A program made the translations under genes and the position numbers. A DNA stretch of 64,000 bases from Romanomermis culicivorax (lineage: Eukaryota > Nematoda > Enoplea > Mermithida > Mermithidae): the NCBI GenBank assembly GCA_963922205.1, contig CAWUHX010000063.1, positions 992,001 through 1,056,000 on the forward strand, given 5' to 3'. Each line of letters begins with the position of its first letter. Positions within the stretch are counted from its first letter, which is position 1. Shown here piece after piece: positions 46,632-61,165 of this stretch. The notes beneath the pieces were generated by a model. That model had not been told where the DNA came from and did no database searches. It saw only the letters and a program-made list of their open reading frames with translations.

Positions 46632-47700
46632 TTACAAATTACAATAAAATTCAGGGGATTGCGTAAAAAAAGGTATTACGTGATTAATAGACACAATTTG
46701 TACATGTGAATCAGGTTTTCCTGCGCCTTGTATTTTTATAACATTTTTGTCTAAATTTTCGGTATCTATCACTTCATAAGGTCCATCATTGGTTGTATCT
46801 GCTTTTCCTTTCATTATTCCTTTTTCGTAGAGAACAAGTTCTCCAACTTGAAATCTTTTTTCGTGCGCTTTTTTATCATACAGTAGTTTCCACTCTGCCA
46901 CTGCTTTTTTGTGATTTTTGTGTATACTTTTATACGTGTTAAGGAGATGTTCCATCAACATGTATTTGTACGTATCATAAATATTTTGGATAATAATTGG
47001 GCATGCAATTTCCTGGTCGAGTTGAAATTTTGCTTCATGGCTGTATATCAGGCTGTGTGGAGAGCTCTTGGTAGTTTTGCGAGGTGTTACCCTGTAGGCA
47101 AATAAGATTTGTTCAAAATAGTGAGGCCAATCGTTGGGGTGGGTTATGGCCACTCTTCTAAGTTGCTTGATTAGGGTTCGATTAAATCTCTCCACCATAC
47201 CATTGCATTGTGGGTGGTATGGTGTTGTATTTATCTTTTTGATTTTTGAAAGGTAGCAAATATCGGTCATTAATTGTGACATATGATTGCTCAACACATG
47301 TTTCAGTGTTCCATGAATATAAACAACCTTTTCCATGAAGGCTTTCACTATTGTATCAGCCTTCTGATCCGGTATGCACTTGGCTTCGACCCACTTCATA
47401 AAATAATCCATAAATAGGATTACATAGGGTCTTTTTTCCCATAGAGGCAAAATGCTAACTACATCTGTGGCTACTATTTCCCATGGGTAGGACACGGGTA
47501 TGGGATTCAAAGGCTGAACTGGGTTTGCTATTGGGTGTCACAATTGACATACAATGCATAATTTTATCCATTTAATAATGTCATCTTCCATATTTGGCCA
47601 CCAAAACTTGCTTTTAATTACTGCAATAATTTGATCAATACCTTGGTGTCCCATTAAGATATTGGTGTAAAACCAGGTATCTGAGCTTTGTAGGAATTAC
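46632..47700 (-). pseudogene. Gypsy integrase, second catalytic Asp lost
   Basis: The 292-codon frame from 47510 contains PWEIVATDVV (first Asp), PYHPQCNGMVERFNRT (Glu) and a C-terminal region with the KRFQVGELVLY block and a GPYEV strand. A CIVCQ zinc-domain remnant lies upstream of the frame start, before a stop. The second catalytic position, normally LSD, reads LSN (AAT at 47286-47288), so the enzyme could not be active. The frame is otherwise long and open, which suggests moderate age. It is the 3' end of the pol gene. Confidence 0.9.
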
Positions 47701-47830
47701 CAGCTGATTTTTTTCCGTGGATATTTTCCTGATATAATACTTCATTTTCTAAATGAAAACTGTTAAAGTATTTTTTTGAACTATTTCCTGCGATGTTCTT
47801 GAAAATATCCACTAATTTGGAATCCAGTCT

Positions 47831-48121
47831 CTATTGTTTTTTAACCATGTTGAGGGAAAATAATTCAGATTCTTTCTTCGCTTCCTCCCGTATTTGATGT
47901 ATTTCTTGTTGTATTGGTGGTGGAGGGTCGATAAACATCTCTTGTGTTTCTGGTACAAGCATTTGTCCTGTCATCGCTCGCATCACTGCCATACATTCGG
48001 CTTCTGTCTTTGAATTTTCATTAATCTTTTCTTCATTATTCTTCTCCTGTTTACTCTTAAGTTTTACCTTTTCATCCCATCTTGATAGAAAATTGGGGAA
48101 GGCGTTCTCACATCCAACCAC
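47831..48121 (-). pseudogene. Gypsy pol linker between RNase H and integrase
   Basis: This 96-codon Glu/Lys-rich frame starts just after the RNase H frame and begins VGCENAFPNFLSRW, equivalent to the NVVADALSR box that ends gypsy RNase H connections. No catalytic function is expected. A stop separates it from the integrase zinc domain. Confidence 0.65.
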
Positions 48122-48124
48122 ATA

Positions 48125-49440
48125 TTAGAATGTATAATTAAATTGTCCCAAATATAACGCCCACTTTAAAAGTCTTTGGTTTTGCTGCTTTTCTACTGAT
48201 AGCCAAGTTAGTGGTTTATGGTCTGTTCTAACTGTGACCCTAAACCCCATAACATAGTGCCTATATTGCTTGAAGCTGTAAATTACCGCTAAGCACTCTC
48301 TTTCCGCTGTTGCGTATCTTGTTTCTGCATCATTGAGAACTCTACTCGAATAAGCAATAGTCCAGCGGTCGTTTTCTGTTTCTTGGTATAGAATGGCACC
48401 TACTGCTGTTCTCGAAGCATCAGTTTGGATTACAAATCTTGCAGATCCATCGAATACCAGATACCGAAGGAAGGGTGCCATCATTAAGGCGTTTTTTACA
48501 CCTTCGAAAGCCATTAGTTGGTCTTGCAACAATTCCAATTTCTCCTTTCTATTCTTCTTTACCAGGGCTTTGAATAGGGGTTGGGGGATGAAAGCTAAGT
48601 TATGTATGAAATGCTTTGACCATTGTACTAATCCCAAGAACTTTTGCAGTTGCTTGATAGATTTGGGTACTGTGAAATTTTTTACCGCTTCAATTTTTTG
48701 AGGGTCAACTGACATTCCATTTCTGTCCAATATGTGGCTGAGGAATTTTACATTCCCTGGCATAAAGGAACATTTGTCAGGTTTTAGCATCAGATTTGCA
48801 TTTGCCAGACATCGAAAGATAGTTTCCAAATTTTCTAGATGTTCATCAATTTTTTTGAAAAAATGATGACATCATTGATGTATACCAAGCATATTTTCCA
48901 GATGTATGGGTACAAAATTCGCTCCATCTGACCCTGAAATTCAGCGGGGGCATTTTTCAACCCAAATGGCATTACTTTGAACTAAAACAGTCCATCTTGG
49001 CATATAAATGCAGTTTTTTCTTTCGAATTGGGGTGCATCGGCACCTGCCAATATCCTGACTTTAAATCCAAAATTGAGAAGTATCTTGCCCCTCTCAATG
49101 TGTCTAAGTAGTTGTCAATTTGTGGAATTGGGAATTTATTGTCCTTTGTTACTTAGTTTATTCCTCTGAAGTCGACTACAGGTCTCCATGTGCCATTTTT
49201 CTTACCCACTAAAAACAATAGTGCGGCCCAAGGGCTTCTAGAGGGTTGAATGACACCTTTTTCCATCATGTCTTTTAGGTGTTCGAGAATGATGTCTCTT
49301 TGCATTATGGGTGCTCTCCAATAGTTCTTCTGAACTGGCAATGCACTTCCTGTATCTATTCTGTGTTCTGCTTCATGCGTGATTGTTAACGGGTCCGTTT
49401 TCATACTAAAAGAATGCCTATGTTTGAGTAGAACATTCAT
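48125..49440 (-). pseudogene. Gypsy reverse transcriptase and RNase H, mutated catalytic box
   Basis: The RT starts in the frame at 49440 ([37 protein letters not shown]). It continues through the palm with a YFSILDLKSGYWQVP type block and [11 protein letters not shown] (about 48960). The catalytic box reads [10 protein letters not shown] instead of YIDD (AAT at 48874-48876), so polymerase activity is lost. The 234-codon frame 48829-48125 carries the thumb (KFLSHILDRNGM) and RNase H: IQTDASRTAVGAILYQ, AERECLAVIY and VRTDHKPLTWL, with acidic residues intact. A frameshift lies near 48835. Confidence 0.9.
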
Positions 49441-49686
49441 AAGTTTCTGTTGACCTTCCCTATCAATACTTGAATCTTTTACTAACTGTGTAACAATTTT
49501 AACAAATTTGGGTTAGCTTTGCTGCTGCAGTTGAGGCTCGCTTTGGAGTTGGTGAATTTTTTCATCAAATTTGGGTCCCACAAACTTTGTCTTCGATTTT
49601 GCTATTAATTCATTATTTCACAGCTTTATGCCTTTGTTGGTATCATTTATCAGCAGGATCCGAAATTCGTTGCTTTTGCATCTATG

Positions 49687-50685
49687 TCAAAATGCATCTA
49701 TGTCAAATAATGTATCTTTTCCCATTTCTTCCACCACTATAGGTCCCTTTGCCCAATCTTTCTGTGGCCAAACCACAGCTTGAACAAAAGTAGTGGTATT
49801 TGGGGGTATATAAATTCTTGATTTTGTCCATATAAAGATTTTGTCATCCATTTCTGTGATTCTCATAATTTGACCTCCTTCCTCATCCCTCTCCAAATCA
49901 GGTACATCTTCATCTTGGATTTCTTCCCTTATTTGTACCTCATCCAAAACCACGGAATTATTTGGAATAGACAGCCGTGGTGGTATTTGCGCGTCCTCGA
50001 ATAATGTTTCACTAATAATTTCCTTTTCCACATTTGCTAGACGTATATGGCCCTTTCCAAAATCAATAGCTGCCTGTATACTGGGATGGGTTAGAAATAT
50101 TAGACCCAATGTAATACCTTCATTCAGGTTATCTAGCAATTAGAATTTTGCAAGAAAATTTCCAAAACCGGTTCCAACATATATAAATGTAGGTCCATAT
50201 ATTGTTACCCGTTTCCCTACAGCTGTGACTACTGAATTTAAAATAGGAAATTTTGTCTCAGGCGTACTCAGTAGCCTCCAAGCTGTATCTGTTCTCATAT
50301 AGCTGGATTGCACTCCCATATTGATTAGTGCTTTGAATTCTTCTCTGCATATTATGACAGGAATTAATAGCAGTTGGCATTTACAAAAATTTTCCGAAAA
50401 TAGCTGTTCATTGCTATTGGCAAATCTAGGTTTCCCTCCCCAAGCAGAATTGATCATTTTTGCCAAATTTAGATCACAGTTTTCCATTAAAACTCTGTCC
50501 AAGGCTATAACTTCCGATTGTTCTTGTTTTTTAGCTTCTTGGGAATTTATAACATTCACGGAATTATTCAGTGGATTATTTGCAGGTGGATTTGTCACCA
50601 GCGGTGGAAGATTTGGGGGCGTTTGTGGGACAACCAATATTCTGATTTGGTTCGGTATTATTATTATAAGGCTGTCGTTGGCCAA
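49687..50685 (-). pseudogene. Gypsy protease and linker, mutated active site
   Basis: The 181-codon frame from 50685 holds the retropepsin region [14 protein letters not shown]. The canonical DTG/A motif is here N-M-G (AAT at 50320-50322), so it is inactive. After a stop at 50140 the next frame (50139-49687) starts in the second half of the protease (LGLIFLTHPS, the ILGxDFL block). It then gives an acidic linker and the IPPNTTTFVQAVVW domain common to gypsy pol. The N-terminal 80 residues are gag-like, rich in Asn and Pro. Confidence 0.75.
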
Positions 50686-50712
50686 AATTACTAAATCCAG
50701 CGCGTCCTCAGT

Positions 50713-51201
50713 TTACAAACCCGCCACAATTGTCAAAATTTCGATTATACATATTATTGCCATGGTTCCATGACATTCCCTGATCCGTTGGCTGTACCAA
50801 TTCAGGGTGAAGAATAAAACAGTTTTCAGATGAGTGGCTATTCGATTTATGATATGTACAATATGATCGCTGATATGGATTTCCCAAAACTCAATCCATA
50901 AATTATTATAAGGAATATTATTATTAATTTTACTAAACCCCCAACAATTAGGAGCTGGAGGGCTCTGATTCCTAATTGCATTGTTAACAATTTTTATAAT
51001 GTCCTGGTGAGTTAGAGGACCTTGAAAAGCAGGTGGCCGTGGTGGCATAAGTTGAGGTCGCGGACTTTGTTGACATTGATTATAATTGTTATCTTGTTGG
51101 CAAATCTGTTGATTATTAAATCTTCTATTTTCATAGACTCGATTCAGCTGATCATCTTCACCATCTTCCTGATCCTCACTGAATTCCTTCCAGGCTGTCA
51201 T
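50713..51201 (-). pseudogene. Gypsy gag C-terminal fragment
   Basis: The frame from 51201 reads MTAWKEFSEDQEDGEDD, then an Asn/Gln-rich tract and PRPQLMPPRPPAFQ. The same stretch occurs on the plus strand at 55540-55715, preceded there by a long coiled-coil gag. The 5' gag is therefore missing from this copy, by internal deletion between 51.2 kb and the LTR. No complete zinc knuckle is legible. Confidence 0.65.
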
Positions 51202-52152
51202 GTAACATACATGCTAACGCATTAATGTAAATATAAAATGTACACTTTGTGATTTTCATTATTAATAATAAATTCATATTATTAATCTATCATCTAAAGG
51301 GTGTCTGGAATTCACACCCAGACATTCTTATAAATTCATGTGAAGCACTCTGTTTTGATCATCCCACACCCCATTGACCCAATTAAGATGTACATAATTA
51401 TTTCCACATCCACACCTGGCCCTCGTATTGCACATTAAAATATACATTCTGTAGGTACAATAATTCCCTCCAAACACGTAAACACACCTGCCCATGTAGA
51501 AAATACAGAAACCCCGACCCAGACACAAGATATATAAGGAATGCATGGAAAACAGAAAAACACATGAAAACCCAAAAACAAATAGGCGTGGCAAAACATA
51601 CTGTAGATTAAAGCATGTAAGCATGAAAAGTTAGTGTAAATAAAAGCAAAAGGCGTGGCGAAAGAAGCATACAGTAAGCAGAAACAGGTAAGCAAAGCAG
51701 CGATTGGTTAGGCGAGCAGACGGAAGCGGACCTCCTACAACGTGGGGTCGTGGTTCAAAGAATCGGTATGAAAGACAAGAAAACCCAGAAAAAGACAGAT
51801 TTTATGCAGAGATTTTTTTTGAGATTTATGTAATTTTTGTTAAAGTGTTTTTATGTGGGACATGTTGTGAAGCTAAAAGCATATTTTTATATCATCGAGG
51901 GGAAAGCAATCGTCGACTTATTGTTTGTTTAATTTTTTTGTCATTTTATTGTAATCGTTCCATTGTTACCACCATCCACTTGATCAATCATTTCTTATAT
52001 ATTGGCGATTCATTGTCTGTTGTCTTCTTTTGTTAATTTGAGCAAAAATGACATTGACTTGGAGTGCTGCAAAGGTTGTTTTCACACACCTAATTTTTGG
52101 TTTCAATGAGTTTTTCATAAATTTTCGTCTTTGTAACTGTACAGGTCACAAA
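51202..52152 (-). other. Region between gag fragment and 5' LTR
   Basis: No gene is recognised. The coiled-coil gag expected here is absent. A primer-binding site next to the LTR (below 52153) could not be assigned to a tRNA with confidence. Confidence 0.4.
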
Positions 52153-52906
52153 TGTTATAAATGTTGGTGGACCTATACCCTCCCCTACGTGGATGCAGTT
52201 CTTGGGAGATCCAATATGGTATGACCCCTGATGCTAACCCGGCAAGAATACTCAGAGAACCTAACTGCCTACAATACCTAGCTAAAGATGTGTTACAAGA
52301 CGAGATTAATATTATTAGAGAAGAACAAGTGAACAGTAACAAAATGTATGTTGTAAATACGAGATACAAAAATAAAACACTATCACTAACGCCACCTCCT
52401 AGACCTGCACGCAGCATAACAGGTAACTAGGGTCAGTCTCACGAGCCCCACCCTGACTTATCCCTATGCGAATTACTCCACTAGAAATCATTCAAAAACT
52501 TAGAGACAGACTCAGCTGCCTCTGTAAACAAATACTCACTAACTCCACCAACAAACCGACGCCAAACTTCTCTTCTACTGGTATGGGACGCCAACACGAA
52601 ATTATGCAAAAAGGATAGGCATTAACACAAAACGTTAAATCCACAATGGTCGCCTCTACGTGTCCTTTTGACACAACATATTTTATCAATAATGAATGAA
52701 TGATGGTGCGTGTCGCCAAACATCAACAAAAAATGTCTATGCAGAACATTCTTATCCATTTTTTAGTTTTTGTACCAAAAGTAATATGACACAAACCATT
52801 TTGAAAGGTTTGTTTACCTAATAAAAAGTGAACCAACAAAGAACTTTCGAAAATAAAAATGATAATAAATAGAGGACCAAAGGTCAGCAGAATTGACTCT
52901 CTGGCA
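52153..52906 (-). repeat. 5' LTR of the gypsy element
   Basis: It is 754 bp and begins TGCCAGAGAG and ends TTTATAACA on the minus strand. It shares the AGTCAATT, AAGTTCTTTGTTG, GGTAAACAAA and GGATCTCCC landmarks with family A LTRs but is a distinct subfamily. The 3' LTR remnant at 44332 is nearly identical to its end. Confidence 0.85.
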
Positions 52907-53308
52907 ATATGATTATTGCTTGCATGGATGCTGATGCATACAGGGGAAACCTTAAAAAATCACCCCCACCCCAAATGTTACAGTATCACTAAGGTTACAG
53001 CCATAGCTGGCAGACAAAAATTTCCCTCCCACCTGTTGAAACTATGCTCCCTTATAATCAACTGTTTGGAGTTCTAGACATGGTGACAGACAACAAGGGT
53101 AATATGATAAGCAGAGAAAATTATAAGTATGGTCTATGTTATTTTGCATTCAACCTAACACTGGATGAAGATGATAGCGGGCATCAGGACTTAATATTGT
53201 TCAACCAGCATCAAGTCGACCTTTGCTGAAAGAATTTCAGCCACTGGTATAGAAGTGATAATATATGCTGAATTTGACAATCTACTTATGATAGATAAAA
53301 ACAAATGA
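52907..53308 (+). pseudogene. Polinton major capsid protein, C-terminal part
   Basis: Directly after the gypsy target duplication the frame resumes with CMDADAYRGNLKKSP. Then come LPYNQLFGVLDM, ISRENYKYGLCYFAFNLT and, after one frameshift, RISATGIEVIIYAEFDN before TGA at 53306-53308. This matches the end of the Polinton capsid protein in order: the VDNDAFNG block, the YxxGYTLFAFDLTPD block and the final YAEFDN strand. The end of the gene is therefore preserved. Confidence 0.85.
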
Positions 53309-53419
53309 TTGTTCCATGATTAAAATTGTTAGAAATGAATACAACTAAAATATTAATGGTGCTAAAGAGCAACCAAGCCTCAAAACAAGTGCAAGTTGGT
53401 GTTTATCCCATTGACCTTT

Positions 53420-54110
53420 TGTCAGAGGGTCAATTTCTCTGACTTTTGGGAATTTCATCTCTAAAGTTCTTTGTTGCTAATTTAGTTTCACTTCTCATTA
53501 GGTAAACAAATCTTTCAATACGGTTTGTGCTATACTATTTTTGGCATCAAAAACAATAAATGGACAAAGATGTTTTGCATAACCTTGTGCAGTTATGGTT
53601 TGGCATGGTTTTGCCATTTTTATTTATTCAGTAAATTTATTTGGTTTCCATGTGCCATCTCTCATTTTTTGACGTCACTGATGCATAGTTGTTTTTTGGT
53701 ACAATATTTTTAGGTGCCCTACTCTACTGCATTTACTCTCAAGGTTCACTTTTCTTGGTATTGGTGGGTGGTCTGTTGGACCTTGTTTGTTGTCCACCGA
53801 TGCACTTTTCTTTTGGTCAGGTTTCTGCTTTATTTTGTGGCGGAAGGTGTAGGAGGTGTGAGGCCTTATTTCTGGGTGTCTGTTGCTCTCGGTGCTGACC
53901 TTGGTGTGTGCTCTATTGTGGCATTCTTTTGTATTTTCTAACCAGTATTGTGTTTTGTTCAATAATAATCACCTTGTTTCACAACCTTCTCAGAATAAGC
54001 ACTGTCTCTTACCTCTGTCTCCCCTAGTTAGCGTTAGGGGTAGAACTAAATTAGGGATCTCCCGAGAACCAAAGCCAGGTAGCCAGGGTATGTGTGCCCT
54101 CTATATTACA
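53420..54110 (+). mobile_element. LTR, family A, joined to gag
   Basis: It runs from TGTCAGAGGGTCAATT to CTCTATATTACA and is homologous to the inverted copy at 17297-17997 (starting shortly after its TG). A coiled-coil gag follows on the same strand, so this is probably the 5' LTR of a gypsy copy of which only the 5' end remains. It begins about 110 bp after the capsid stop codon. Confidence 0.65.
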
Positions 54111-56808
<2,698 letters not shown>

Positions 56809-56811
56809 TAC

Positions 56812-57321
56812 CAAATGTATAAAGACACCTACAAGATCACTGTCACTAGGGCAACTGAACACACCATTCAAGATACCCTGTTGCAAACCATCCTTGACTG
56901 GATGCCGCCTTGGGCTACCATGTATGGTGCAGCTATTAGTGTTCAAATATCTGAGCTCACCCTCTTCTTGCACAAATGTCCTTCATTGACAGGTTCGTCA
57001 CATTACTTAACTGCCTATACCTCTTCTGTTGACATGATAGAAGCTATTCTCCAAAAACCTGAAGATTTAGATGTTACTGACTCTGCCAAGCTAGGAATGT
57101 TGACCCCAGTTCCCACCAATGCTCACGCAGTCAGTCCTTGCATTCTTTGTCAATTTTATGTACCTCCAGTTTCTGATTTACCTCCTATGCCACTACCTAG
57201 ATACACTATACCTTCTGATTGTCCTAAAGTAGTACATGGTGCTAATATACTACCTGACGCTAGGCCACATTCTTCTCAATCGTCACATCAATGTTCTGGT
57301 TCTCACACTGCTCGTCCTTAG
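56812..57321 (+). pseudogene. Second copy of the compact C-terminal domain of the unknown ORF
   Basis: The 168-codon frame (ATG at 56815) is homologous to 30717-31238 and more open, lacking the stop found there. Conserved words are TLLQTILDWMPPWATMYG, ILQKPEDLDVTD, then PPVSDLPPMPLPR and a Ser/Thr/His-rich end. Comparison of the two copies shows selection-like conservation of residues at the core, but I know no family. The orientation is opposite to the preceding segment. The 5' boundary is an inversion junction. Confidence 0.5.
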
Positions 57322-57612
57322 ATCAGTAGTCTATCACAGCTACTGATATTTTTCAGTTTTTCTGTGTTTGTTTTGTTTGTTTTCTTTAATTACTCAGCTC
57401 AAAAATATATAATCTCAATGCCCTCATTTTACTTTCATTTTCAGAGCTTTTTTACAGTTTTGGACCAACCCTGTAAAAATTTTTCTTTTGTGTGCTTTTT
57501 TGGTGATGACCGAATTCACGCAACTGGTTTGCCATTGCTGTGTCTTGCCTAGCTAAGTAAGCTAAGTAATTCTCTCCCCATGGATAAAATATTTTAAATT
57601 GAGAAATCGAAG
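57322..57612 (+). repeat. T-rich tail, second copy
   Basis: It is homologous to the 31.24-31.91 kb tail of the composite insertion but shorter (deletion between about 57560 and 57587). It ends with the same AAATATTTTAAATTGAGAA word. Confidence 0.55.
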
Positions 57613-57637
57613 CTTCGGGCAATAAGTTGCTCATATT

Positions 57638-58107
57638 TTACATCAATTTTCTATTATGAAGAAAGTGACCTAAAAAGGCTGCAGACCAGGCTTCCCAATC
57701 TGGTAGAACAGGTTGCCTATTTTGTAAGGAGGAGAAAAATGTTAGAGCTAATCCTCTCAGATATGCAGCAAGAAGTGCAGTTTTTCTAGCTAATGATGTT
57801 GCTCCTGCAAAGACTGACATTCTTGAAAACCATTTTTCCCATTCAGTCCAATTAATATCATTAGGGTCTCCAGAGAAGGTATAAGATCTCCTAAATTCTG
57901 AGCGACAGGCCTTGTTTCATACATTTCTTCTACTCTCCAAACTGTTTGTCTCAGTAATTCCTGCACTTGATCTAGATCATTTGCCATTTTGTTTTCAGAT
58001 AATAAACGAGATCGACTGCGAGCAAGGCGACATTGATCAAAGTTAAATTGGGCGTTGTCGATGATACGATCAAATTTGCAGATCAAAAGTAACTTATTTG
58101 GTTCCAT
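57638..58107 (-). pseudogene. Gypsy gag N-terminal fragment
   Basis: An ATG at 58107 opens a frame of 105 codons. After a frameshift a second frame (57820-57638) continues with MSVFAGATSLARKTALLAAYL, then FFSSLQNRQPV and a DWEAWSAAFLGHF block. The pattern Trp...Phe...Ala-x-x-Leu-x-Gly-x-Ala...Phe...Phe is that of Ty3/gypsy retrotransposon gag capsid domains. The 5' LTR should lie above 58.1 kb, but I could not delimit it. It may be the missing gag start of the composite element's gypsy part. Confidence 0.6.
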
Positions 58108-59221
<1,114 letters not shown>

Positions 59222-59264
59222 CCCCTAATCAGTAGACCCAGCTACGTGGCTGACTGTACCTATG

Positions 59265-59622
59265 CGTGTTTTGATTTTCAGGCCAAATGAATATCATTTT
59301 CCTTCCTAGCACATCAAGTTACAGCAAATATGTGATCTTCAGGTAGGGTCAATTCTTTACTTATCGTAACTAAGCTGAATCCTCTCAGAATTCGTTTCTT
59401 AAAATGTCAAAAATTAGACTGTGAAAGGGATGAAAAATCCGTTTTTTATCGGAAATGAATATATCTACAGCTAAAACTCGCATCGATCAAAAATTGCCAT
59501 ACGCAGTTCGTAGGCCACGATATCTCCTAGTTGCCCACATAAAAATACGAAACTTTATATTCTGCTTTCGGGCTAAATCTACAAAGTCTGCTAACTATTT
59601 TAGTTGATAAATTTCAATTTCA
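59265..59622 (-). repeat. Inverted and rearranged copy of the 830-bp repeat
   Basis: CATCAAGTTACA and AATGAATATCATTTTCCTTCCTAGC correspond in reverse to the 8290-8350 region. From about 59565 the sequence TCTACAAAGTCTGCTAACTA corresponds to 10038-10060. It ends where the KQK gene copy begins in mid-gene, marking a rearrangement junction. Confidence 0.55.
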
Positions 59623-59627
59623 TGAAA

Positions 59628-60115
59628 TGGACTGTTTCAAGTTTTCTGCTATATGCATTTAAGCATTCTCTCTCAAGCTGACTCTTTGGGAAGCAGATGT
59701 CTGAACAAATTATCATGTTTGAAGGATGATTTAAGACATTCCTTTTCTGGACAATCTAGGGACTGTTTTCCCATTGTTGATTTTCATCCTTCATAGAATA
59801 GTATCCTCTGCGGATGCTCTACTTGCATTGCTTCTATGATTCATCGATTGCCACATTGCTTGAATCACCAGATAAGGCCAGTAGTCTATTTTTTAGTGAA
59901 TAACATTTACTGCAGCAATTTCTGGAAACTAAACTTCTTTGGAATGCATATTTGAAAGTAAAAATAAGACACATGGACTAATTTGGCTGGCATGCCATGC
60001 ACGAATATGGCCAATATTGAAGCCGAAGTAGGAGTAGGAGTTTGTTTATGGCAGCTAAGTCTTCCTCGCTTTAAAGAATATTTGAGTCGACTTTGGATAA
60101 AGGTTGTATCCTTGA
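59628..60115 (-). pseudogene. KQK-motif gene, second copy, 5' half
   Basis: DNA-level homology with 10640-11140 is obvious (for example CTGCTATATGCATTTA, TCTCAAGCTGACTCT, GATTGCCACATACTTGAATCACCAGA in variant form, TTTTTAGTGAATAACATTT). Deletions and stops destroy the frame. The 3' half of the gene is not downstream of it but lies inverted at 60230-60600. Confidence 0.65.
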
Positions 60116-60229
60116 CTCCATATCAAAAGCTATTGAACAATAAATAAATTCTTTTCGAGCTGGCTTTTTCAAGCTTCGAGGCCTTCACTCCCAGATCTTC
60201 ATGAAACATTACAAGCACCAATATTCTAA

Positions 60230-60600
60230 GAGAGATGGGTACTCAAAAGTCAATGAATATGTAGAACTCACAGCAAGTCAGAAGCAGGTTCTACTGAACT
60301 GATTACATGAAGGAATTTGTTTCGAGAACAAGTTTGATGCTGAAATAATATCCAGACTTGTGCACAAAAATAGACAGTTTTCTGAAGATGAATTTCAAAC
60401 AGAGCAGCAAGTTGCAAGTCTTTGATCATGGCAAACAAGTTGCCGCCATGGAGACCAAGGAACTTATCCTGATAAACTTATGATATCCTGATAAAACAGA
60501 CAATGTATGCGGGGAAATAGAAGCAGAAGCAACGATGAACAACCTGGCGATCCAAACTTGCGGACGGAAAGTCATTACAAACTGATTGCTTGTTTTTATA
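60230..60600 (+). pseudogene. KQK-motif gene, second copy, 3' half, inverted
   Basis: On the plus strand one reads TASQKQVLLN, then FDAEIISRLVHKNRQFSEDEF and QQVASL. This is the diverged counterpart of the KQK/QQIASF motif at 10178-10894, with two stops. Its orientation is opposite to the 5' half beside it, so the copy has been broken by an inversion. The flanking sequence to 60790 is homologous in reverse to 9985-10140, showing that the gene and the 830-bp repeat moved as one unit. Confidence 0.65.
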
Positions 60601-60831
60601 TTTATATCCACTCACAATACTTGGCTATTATTTAATCTGGAACCCAAAATTTAGAAAAAAAGCCAACTTTGGTTAATCAAGAACTCAAAAATTGAAATTT
60701 ATCGACTCAAATAGTTAGCAGTCTTTGTAGATTAAGCTCTCTAGCAGTACATGGAATTCTATACCTTTTTGTAGACAATTAGGAGACATAGTTAACTATC
60801 AACTGCGTAGAGAAAATGGCGTGTCCCAATA

Positions 60832-61165
60832 CAGTGAAACCCACAACAGCGAAACTCAAAATAGCAAGACTCAAAACAGCATTTCTCAAAACAGCGAAGT
60901 CTCAAAACAGCAATTCTCATTACAGCGAAGTCTCAATACAGGAATTCTCATTACAGCGAAGTCTCAATACAGCCAAACCCACAATAGGGAAACTCGAAAT
61001 AGGGAGACTCAAAACAGCATTTCTCAAAACAGCGATTCTCATTACAGCGAAGTCTCAAAACAGCGATTCTCATTACAGCGAAGTCTCAATACAGTTATTC
61101 TCATTACAGTGAAGTCTCAATATAGCGAAATCTCAATAGGGCGAATCTCAATACAGCAAATACTG
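60832..61165 (+). repeat. Left terminal minisatellite array, 16-bp unit
   Basis: About 20 imperfect units of CAGCGAAGTCTCAAAA or CAGCGATTCTCATTA lie head to tail. Frames through it give Ser-Gln-Asn-Ser repeat peptides that are not genes. Confidence 0.8.

Larger units (their letters stand above)
44332..52906 (-). mobile_element. Gypsy retrotransposon inserted in the capsid gene
   Basis: On the minus strand the element runs from TGCCAGAGAGTCAATT (52906) to ATTTATAACA (44332), starting TG and ending CA. The 4-bp duplication ATAT flanks it (44328-44331 and 52907-52910), and the capsid frame is continuous across the duplication once the insert is disregarded. It contains a 5' LTR (52153-52906), gag and pol fragments (51.2-46.6 kb) and a truncated 3' LTR (44332-44583). 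A block of other repeats (44.6-46.1 kb) replaces the rest of the 3' LTR. It is inactive. Confidence 0.85.
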
